A stretch of DNA of 33,950 nucleotides, from assembly GCA_002779395.1 (NCBI GenBank), contig PEWR01000122.1, positions 1-33,950 of the forward strand. The letters run 5' to 3'. This stretch comes from Ignavibacteriales bacterium CG07_land_8_20_14_0_80_59_12 (GTDB taxonomy: Bacteria > Bacteroidota > Ignavibacteria > 0-14-0-80-59-12). Shown here one piece after another: positions 27,687 through 33,950 of this stretch. A program made the translations under genes and the position numbers. The number at the start of each line of letters is the position of its first letter. Position 1 is the stretch's first letter. Below the pieces are notes generated by a model that searched no databases, was not told the origin of the DNA, and saw only the letters and a list, made by a program, of their open reading frames with translations.

Positions 27687-29410
27687 GCTATATTGTCACG
27701 GCGCGGAAGTGGCGGCCGATGGTATTCGAGGATGTCCTCGGACAGCAGCACATTGCCACCACGCTTTCGAACGCAATCCGCCTTGACCGGCTCGCCCATG
27801 CCTATATCTTCAGCGGACCTCGCGGCGTGGTCAAGACGACGATGGCGCGAATCCTTGCGCGCGCCGTCAACTGCCGCTCTCCACGCGGGGCAAACCCGTG
27901 CAATGAATGCGACATGTGCCAGGAGATCACGGGTGGACGGAGTCTCGACGTCATTGAGATCGATGGCGCCTCGAACCGCGGGATTGATGAGATCAGGAAC
28001 CTCAGGGAGTCTGCACGCTATGCGCCGGTGAAGGGGAAGCGCAAGATCTATATCATCGATGAAGTCCACATGTTGACAAAGGAGGCGTTCAACGCACTCC
28101 TCAAGACGCTCGAGGAGCCGCCGTCGCAGGTCCTCTTCATCTTCGCTACCACGGAAGTCCACAAGGTCCCGAGCACGATCCTCTCCCGATGCCAGCGGTT
28201 CGAGTTCCGGCGCATCCCTGTCGAGCAGATCGTGGAGCGGCTTCGGTTCATTTCGCAGAACGAGGCGATCACCATCGACGAGGAATCGCTCCTACGCATC
28301 GCGAAGAAAGGGGAGGGGTCGATGCGGGACTCCCAGAGCATCTTCGACCAGGTTGCGTCCTTCTGCGGCGAAACCATCCGTGCAGAGGACACGAATCGAG
28401 TCCTTAACGTCGTCGACGAAGCTTTCTTCTTCAGGGTGACGGATCTTGTAAAACAACGCGACACCAAGGAGGCTGTCGCACTTGCCGCGGAGATTGTGGA
28501 CCGCGGCTACGATATCCGCGAGTTCCTCAACTGCACGGCCGAACACCTGCGGAACCTCCTCATCTGTGCCGCTACCGGCGATGCATCGCTCCTCGAAGTC
28601 TCGCCCCAGGTCCGTGTACGGTATGCGGAGGAGGCACGGGAGTTCTCGGAAGAAGACCTGCTGCGGCTCATCACGTTCATCGTGGAGGCCGAGAACGCGG
28701 TGCGGTGGGCTCCGCAGCCGAGGTTCAGACTCGAAGCGTGCTTTGTTCAGCTCGCAAAATTCGACCGGGCGGTTGAGATCCAGCCTCTCATCGAAAGGAT
28801 AGAGCGTCTCACAGGGGGCAGTTCCGGCCCGGAGGGCGGGAACACCGCACCTGCTGACCGTCCGGAGTCGACCGGAGGCGCGTTGCGTTCGTCCGGGAAG
28901 CCAAAGGATACACCCACCCGGGCGGCCGGGGAGGGAATCCCTTCGGCTGCAGCGATCGGTGAGACCGCTCACGCTCGACGCGAGGCTCTATCCCCCGCAG
29001 CGGACCCGCCGAAGGTGCCGATGGTGAGCGGCCCTCCGGATCCCGCGAACGCGGAGGCGGTACTCCCGCAGTGGAACTCTCTTGTTGACGTCGTGCGCAA
29101 GGATAAGATCCACCTGGGGATGATTCTCGACGAGGCGCGTATCGCCGGTGTCGTGGACGGTGTTCTTCGGGTCACCGTGCCGGACAAGCTCCACCTCGCA
29201 CGCCTGAAGAAAGAGAAGCAGTGGCTCACGGAGCGGCTCCAGACGGTCGCCGGCACGAAGCTTCTCCTTGATTTCGAATATGCCGAGCGTCCGGTCTCCC
29301 CCCATGGGTCGTCCGGAACGCAGGCGCCGCCGGCGGGCGGCTCCGAGGGTCTTCATCCGATAGAGCAGACGATCATCCGGGAATTCGGCGCAGAACCATT
29401 GGAGGGGTGA
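27683..29410 (+). CDS. dnaX: DNA polymerase III subunit gamma/tau
   Basis: [36 protein letters not shown] (variant P-loop), [41 protein letters not shown]; 4-bp overlap with lon. Confidence 0.96.
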   Translation: MSYIVTARKWRPMVFEDVLGQQHIATTLSNAIRLDRLAHAYIFSGPRGVVKTTMARILARAVNCRSPRGANPCNECDMCQEITGGRSLDVIEIDGASNRGIDEIRNLRESARYAPVKGKRKIYIIDEVHMLTKEAFNALLKTLEEPPSQVLFIFATTEVHKVPSTILSRCQRFEFRRIPVEQIVERLRFISQNEAITIDEESLLRIAKKGEGSMRDSQSIFDQVASFCGETIRAEDTNRVLNVVDEAFFFRVTDLVKQRDTKEAVALAAEIVDRGYDIREFLNCTAEHLRNLLICAATGDASLLEVSPQVRVRYAEEAREFSEEDLLRLITFIVEAENAVRWAPQPRFRLEACFVQLAKFDRAVEIQPLIERIERLTGGSSGPEGGNTAPADRPESTGGALRSSGKPKDTPTRAAGEGIPSAAAIGETAHARREALSPAADPPKVPMVSGPPDPANAEAVLPQWNSLVDVVRKDKIHLGMILDEARIAGVVDGVLRVTVPDKLHLARLKKEKQWLTERLQTVAGTKLLLDFEYAERPVSPHGSSGTQAPPAGGSEGLHPIEQTIIREFGAEPLEG

Positions 29411-29412
29411 AC

Positions 29413-30435
29413 ATGCATCGAAGCGTGTGGACGGCGATACTGGTGGCCGCGACGGTATCGATTGCGGCTGCGGGGGAGATCCGCATCGGAAGATACGGGG
29501 GTGAGTTCCTTGCCATCGGCATCGGAGGCCGCGCTCTCGGCATGGGAGGCGCTGCGGTAGCCGTGGCGACCGATGTGACCGCCGCGTATTGGAACCCGGC
29601 CGGTCTTGCCCTCATGAAGTATCCGCAGTTCATCCTCATGCACGACGAGCGGTTCGGCAGTCTGGTAAACTATGACTACGGCGCTGCCGCCATCCCGCTC
29701 GGAAAGGACGAGACCGTCGGTCTCAGCATCATCAGGCTCGGTGTGGACGGGATCCCCAACACGAGGAATGCACTCATCGACAACAACGGGAATGCCAATC
29801 TCGACAATGCGGAGCGGCTCGACTACTCGAAGATCACCTACTTCAATGCAGCGCAGTGGGCGGGGATCGTCTCCTACGCGAAACGCGAATCCCCTTCGTT
29901 CACGTACGGCGGCAATGTGAAGTTCATTCACCACTCGATCGCAGACGGGACGGCAAACGGAATCGGATTCGATGCCGGCATCCTCTACACGTACCGTGAG
30001 CGGCTGCGTGTCGGCGTGAATGTGCAGGATGTCACGACGACGCTTGTCGCCTGGAATACCGGCACGAAGGAGCTCATCACCCCGACGTTGAAGATCGGCA
30101 CAGCATACGCATGGGATCTCTTCGGCGGCACCCTTACACCCGCGCTCGATCTTGACCTTCGATTCGAAGGGCGGAAGTATTCTGCCATGATGCATGTCGG
30201 CCCGGTGAGCGCAGATCCGCGCCTCGGAGCGGAATTCTCGTACAAGCAGACCGTCGCCGTCCGCGTCGGATACACAGATGTGAAGCAGCTCACAGTGGGG
30301 GCCGGTATTCACCTCCCGAAACTCGACATCGACTACGCGTTTGCGCGATTCGGGAAAGAGGATGACCTCGGCGGTACTCACCGCATCTCACTTCGTCTCA
30401 CGCTTGAAGAACCACGTTTTGCGAGACCTGAATGA
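29413..30435 (+). CDS. PorV/PorQ (UPF0164)-family outer-membrane beta-barrel protein
   Basis: Signal peptide then GGEFLAIGIGGRALGMGGAAVAVATDVTAAYWNPAGLALMKYPQ-like start (GEFLAIGIGGRALGMGGA..AAYWNPAGLA) typical of the family. Confidence 0.85.
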   Translation: MHRSVWTAILVAATVSIAAAGEIRIGRYGGEFLAIGIGGRALGMGGAAVAVATDVTAAYWNPAGLALMKYPQFILMHDERFGSLVNYDYGAAAIPLGKDETVGLSIIRLGVDGIPNTRNALIDNNGNANLDNAERLDYSKITYFNAAQWAGIVSYAKRESPSFTYGGNVKFIHHSIADGTANGIGFDAGILYTYRERLRVGVNVQDVTTTLVAWNTGTKELITPTLKIGTAYAWDLFGGTLTPALDLDLRFEGRKYSAMMHVGPVSADPRLGAEFSYKQTVAVRVGYTDVKQLTVGAGIHLPKLDIDYAFARFGKEDDLGGTHRISLRLTLEEPRFARPE

Positions 30436-31001
30436 AACACCTCCTCTCGTTTGTCATCGGCGCAGCCGTCGTCTCCTTACTTGCCGGCGGATGCGCGGCT
30501 CCAAAGTATGAGACTCCTCAGCCTCTGACAGCCGAGACTGTGAAGTCCCTCGATGGGAATATCTCGGCGAATGTCCCCGAAGGGTGGTTCGCGGCCACCG
30601 ATTCCGTCGTCGCACCCCAGCTTCTCCTCTGGTTTGTGCGCGACGACTACGCCGCCACGATGGGGCTGCGCGAGATCAATGTGGAACCGGACGAAAGAAA
30701 GCGCATCGAAGAGGACGGCATCAAGGCGGTCGCGGAAGTGAGCCTCGCTCTGAAGAGACTCCACTCCCCGGACGGTTTCCGCATCGTCGCCGAGCCAGAG
30801 ACGTTCAAACGAAGAGGGGAGAAGTACGCATCGTACGAATACGCCCCGAACGGGAAGGACCTCGTCAGGGTGATCGTGTTCGCAGGGAAGGGGCGCTACT
30901 ATGAATTCTCCACGCTTCCCCTCAGCGAGCGGGGTATGCCCGAAGACACCTCCCGGCTCTTCTCGACACAGCAATCGGTGTTTGTTTCGATGAGGTGGTA
31001 G
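30432..31001 (+). CDS. Predicted lipoprotein
   Basis: MKHLLSFVIGAAVVSLLAGGCAAPKYETPQ lipobox (LAGGC); ATGA overlap with the PorV-like gene. Confidence 0.75.
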   Translation: MKHLLSFVIGAAVVSLLAGGCAAPKYETPQPLTAETVKSLDGNISANVPEGWFAATDSVVAPQLLLWFVRDDYAATMGLREINVEPDERKRIEEDGIKAVAEVSLALKRLHSPDGFRIVAEPETFKRRGEKYASYEYAPNGKDLVRVIVFAGKGRYYEFSTLPLSERGMPEDTSRLFSTQQSVFVSMRW

Positions 31002-31030
31002 GGAGGGCAGTCGGGCTGGCGAAATGGAGA

Positions 31031-31056
31031 AGGGCGGCGCTGTGAAAGGCCGCCCT
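31031..31056. terminator. Hairpin between convergent genes, possible bidirectional terminator
   Basis: AGGGCGGC-GCTGTGAAAG-GCCGCCCT between the lipoprotein (+) and rseP (-) 3' ends; no strong U tract on either strand. Confidence 0.5.
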
Positions 31057-31082
31057 CCGCGTTTCGCCGCTCGATCCCGGAC

Positions 31083-32399
31083 CTACAGGTTGGCAATATC
31101 GTTATAGAGCACGAAGGCCATGAAGAGGAGGAGGAGGTAGAAGCCGACCTGTTGGACGACGACCTTGATCTTTGTGGGGATCTCCTTTCCGGTTATTCGC
31201 TCGATGAGGACCATCACAAAATGTCCGCCGTCAAGTCCGGGAAAGGGAAGGATGTTAAGAAGCGCAAGGCTCATGCTGAGAAGCGCCATGAAACTGAGAT
31301 AGCTGACAAATCCTATTTCGGCGCTCTGGGTTGCGTACTGTGCGATCTTGATTGGCCCGCCCACCGCCTTTGAGAAGGGGATCTTTCCGACGATGATCTG
31401 CCAGATCGATTTCACAAAAAGCCGCGTTGCCTCCGCGGCACCCTTCACCGCTTCCGGGATGGCCGTGAAAACGTTATAGGCTTCGTGCCGTACCGGGCCG
31501 GTGTACGCGTCTACAAGCCCGATCCCGATTCGCGCATCCTTTCTGACCGTTCCCGTCCCTGCCAGCTCTTGCTCACCGCGCTTGTACCGAACGATGATCT
31601 TCTTCCCTGCACCGGCACTCACGATGTCGATCACCTGACCCGTATTCGTAACTGGTATGCCGTTGATCTGCGTGATGAGGTCGCTCGGCCTGATCCCCAT
31701 CTGCGCCGCCGGCTGGTTCGGTTCCACATTCGTGATGAGGACGGCGGTGTATGCCGGGAGGATGCCGACCCTCTCCTCCGGCGATGCCGCGAGGGCTTTT
31801 CTCGGAATTGTCACCGTCTGCTCGGAGCCGTTCCTCGCGACGGTGAGCGCGAGGTCGTTGCCGATGTTTTCGAGGTAGACAAGGCTTTGCACCTGGTCCC
31901 AGTCATGGACCGGCTTCCCGTTGATGGTAAGGATCTGATCGCCCGCCTGAAGTCCCGCGTCCGCCGCGGCGCTCTTCGGAACCACTACGCCGATCTCTGT
32001 TGTCTCGCGGATTGACTTCCCCTGCTTCAGGTTGATTCCCCAGAAGATGGCGATGGCGAGGAGAACGTTCATGACGACGCCCGCGGAGAGGACGAGGAGC
32101 TTCTTCGGCGTCGATTTCGCCCTGAACTCCCACGGCTGAGGCTCGTGGCGGAGGAATTCCGTATCCATGCTCTCGTCGATCATCCCCGCGATCTTCACGT
32201 AGCCGCCGATCGGGATCCAGGAGACGCAGTAGTCGGTATCGCCGATCTTCTTCCCGAACGCGCGAGGCGGGAACCCGATGGAGAACCTGTCAACACGCAT
32301 GCCGCTGAGCTTGGCCGTAATGAAGTGGCCGAACTCATGGATAAAGACGAGGACCCCGATCGTGATGATGAAGTAGAAGAGCGTCATGAGAATTCCCAT
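31083..32399 (-). CDS. rseP: RIP metalloprotease RseP (site-2 protease) with two PDZ domains
   Basis: VFIHEFGHFITAK (HExxH), GDQILTINGKPV and SDLITQINGIPV PDZ motifs, ILPFPGLDGGHFVM. Confidence 0.95.
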   Translation of the reverse strand: MGILMTLFYFIITIGVLVFIHEFGHFITAKLSGMRVDRFSIGFPPRAFGKKIGDTDYCVSWIPIGGYVKIAGMIDESMDTEFLRHEPQPWEFRAKSTPKKLLVLSAGVVMNVLLAIAIFWGINLKQGKSIRETTEIGVVVPKSAAADAGLQAGDQILTINGKPVHDWDQVQSLVYLENIGNDLALTVARNGSEQTVTIPRKALAASPEERVGILPAYTAVLITNVEPNQPAAQMGIRPSDLITQINGIPVTNTGQVIDIVSAGAGKKIIVRYKRGEQELAGTGTVRKDARIGIGLVDAYTGPVRHEAYNVFTAIPEAVKGAAEATRLFVKSIWQIIVGKIPFSKAVGGPIKIAQYATQSAEIGFVSYLSFMALLSMSLALLNILPFPGLDGGHFVMVLIERITGKEIPTKIKVVVQQVGFYLLLLFMAFVLYNDIANL

Positions 32400-32414
32400 G
32401 TGCTGTTGCCCTGG

Positions 32415-33584
32415 TTAGTGATGGACTGTATACTCTTCGCGGACTGCCTGCCGTGTCTCTCGGTCGACGGCGATAAGCGTCTCGAGCCCGTCTGCCGGGA
32501 CGGAATCGTGAGCCGCGAGGGCAGACTCGATGATGGCAGGGATATCCGTGAACCGGATCGCGCCGTCAAGGAACAATTCTACAGCGACCTCGTTCGCTGC
32601 GTTGAGGACAGCCGGCATCGTTCCTCCCGCGCGGAGGGCTTCATAGGCAAGAGCAAGACAGCGGAATTTCTCCAGGTCCGGGCGTTCAAAGGTCATCGGG
32701 GGAAGAGTCGTGAAGTCAAGTCTACGGAACCTCGAATGTGTCCGCGCGGGGTACGTGAGGGCGTACTGGATCGGGATCTTCATGTCAGGCAACCCGAGCT
32801 GCGCTTTTATCGATCCGTCGATGAACTCGACCATCGAATGGACGATCGACTGAGGATGGATCACCACCTGGATCCTCTCTGCGGGGAACCCGAACAGGTA
32901 GTGCGCCTCGATGACCTCGAGACCCTTGTTCATGAGCGTGGCCGAGTCGATCGTGATCTTCCGCCCCATTGACCAATTCGGGTGCTGAAGCGCCTGCTCC
33001 GACGTCACCCTAGAGAGGAGATGCGTGGGAGTTCGGAGGAACGGGCCGCCGGAAGCGGTGAGGATGAGGTTCGCGATGCTCTCTCTCGATTCACCGGCGA
33101 AGCACTGAAGAATTGCGCTGTGTTCGCTGTCGATAGGGAGGAGTGTTCCGCCGGTCTCTCTGAGGAGCCGTGTTATAAGCTCCCCTCCCACAACGAGCGT
33201 TTCCTTGTTCGCCAGAGCGACTGTCTTTCCCGCGCGGAGGGCGGCGATCGTCGGCTGAAGACCCAAAAACCCGACGAGTGCGACGATGACCTGATCGATG
33301 TCGTCACGCTGGACGACCTCCGTAAGCGCGCTCTCGCCGTCAAGGACCATGGTCGTGCCGTGGTGAGAGGATGAAGCGAGTCTCGAGCGGAGCTCGGCGG
33401 CGGCACGGCGGTCGGCGACGACAACGCATGAGGGATGGAACCGCTCGATCTGCTCATGGAGCAGGGAGACACTCTTCTGTGCGCTGAGACAGCTCACGCG
33501 GAACTCGTCCGGGAGACTCCCTATGACATCGAGACTGCTTCGACCGATGGAACCGGTCGAACCAAGAACCGCGATCCGCTTCAT
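32415..33584 (-). CDS. dxr: 1-deoxy-D-xylulose-5-phosphate reductoisomerase
   Basis: MKRIAVLGSTGSIGRSSLDVI, ALANKETLVVGGELI, LPIDSEHSAILQCF, LTASGGPFLRT, VIHPQSIVHSMVEFIDGS; in-frame ATG at 33584. Confidence 0.96.
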   Translation of the reverse strand: MKRIAVLGSTGSIGRSSLDVIGSLPDEFRVSCLSAQKSVSLLHEQIERFHPSCVVVADRRAAAELRSRLASSSHHGTTMVLDGESALTEVVQRDDIDQVIVALVGFLGLQPTIAALRAGKTVALANKETLVVGGELITRLLRETGGTLLPIDSEHSAILQCFAGESRESIANLILTASGGPFLRTPTHLLSRVTSEQALQHPNWSMGRKITIDSATLMNKGLEVIEAHYLFGFPAERIQVVIHPQSIVHSMVEFIDGSIKAQLGLPDMKIPIQYALTYPARTHSRFRRLDFTTLPPMTFERPDLEKFRCLALAYEALRAGGTMPAVLNAANEVAVELFLDGAIRFTDIPAIIESALAAHDSVPADGLETLIAVDRETRQAVREEYTVHH

Positions 33585-33751
33585 CGCCTTCTTTCGATTC
33601 TCGAGCTTCTTGTGGCGCCGGCAATGATTGGACGCACCGTGCGCGAAGGAGGATTCAATCCGTCCATGGTCTTCGCCGAAAGGAGATGAATTCCACTCCG
33701 GCACGCTTCTCCCCGAGCCGCTGAGTCCATCCGGTTCCACGCATAAAAAAA

Positions 33752-33780
33752 AATTTACCAAAAGCCCCTCTTCGAAACAA
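33752..33780 (-). promoter_or_regulatory. Candidate dxr-rseP promoter
   Basis: Minus strand TTGTTT - 17 nt - TAAATTTT. Confidence 0.45.
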
Positions 33781-33950
33781 GGAATCCTTTCCTCCACCGG
33801 CGGCCTCCCCGGCCGGCAGCCAACAACTCTAAACCGACTATCCCCGCTCCCGTTCCGTTCCTTCTTCCCCCGAGAGACGCGCCTTCGCCTTCCCCCTCCA
33901 TTCCCCCTTGCAAGGCAGACTCGATCCCGCCGTGCCGTTTGCATTGGTTT

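Noticed and set aside
26783-28162. 459-aa minus-strand ORF antisense to lon/dnaX
   Set aside because: Low-complexity Arg/Ser-rich antisense product across two conserved essential genes; no RBS or motif.
27683-29410. Programmed frameshift in dnaX producing a gamma form
   Set aside because: No A-rich slippery heptamer or long A run seen in the expected region; cannot be supported by eye.
29353-30381. 342-aa minus-strand ORF fully antisense to the PorV-like gene
   Set aside because: Composition typical of antisense frames in high-GC coding DNA; the sense strand encodes a clear signal peptide and family motif.
33585-33944. 120-aa N-terminal extension of the dxr ORF
   Set aside because: Arg/Gly-rich non-homologous sequence containing a candidate promoter; DXR starts naturally at MKRIAVLGSTG (33584).

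Overview
The window is a gene-dense, GC-rich bacterial chromosome segment made mostly of housekeeping genes. The FCB/Bacteroidota-Ignavibacteria-like assignment is an inference from a PorV/PorQ-type protein, a short-form RsmI, a YCF48-like relic and TAnnTTTG-like -10 boxes. Plus-strand gene order: gap (3' end)-small ORF-pgk, rhomboid, ispG, dut, AI-2E transporter, rsmI; a patch of gene relics; rplM-rpsI-rpsB-tsf-pyrH-frr; AmrS-like radical SAM, PspC, LiaF-like. Minus strand: polA and a small secreted Cys protein. Plus strand again: a HisC/CobD-like PLP enzyme + CDP-alcohol phosphatidyltransferase + LicC/PntC-like nucleotidyltransferase cassette followed by a truncated second CDP-alcohol phosphatidyltransferase; tsaD, chorismate mutase, mltG; a relic-like spacer with a 58-aa ORF; speB, DUF2085, a membrane protein, lon, dnaX, PorV-like, lipoprotein. 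Minus strand: rseP and dxr. No CRISPR array, tRNA, rRNA or intact mobile element was recognised. The observations most worth following up are the three-gene amino-alcohol/CDP-alcohol cassette with its decayed second transferase, the cluster of truncated genes between rsmI and rplM, a Walker A Gly-to-Val change in DnaX, a terminator-like hairpin between a candidate promoter and lon, a near-leaderless tsaD promoter, and a recurring TTG-N3-17-TAnnTTT promoter architecture. All calls are by eye; no searches were run.
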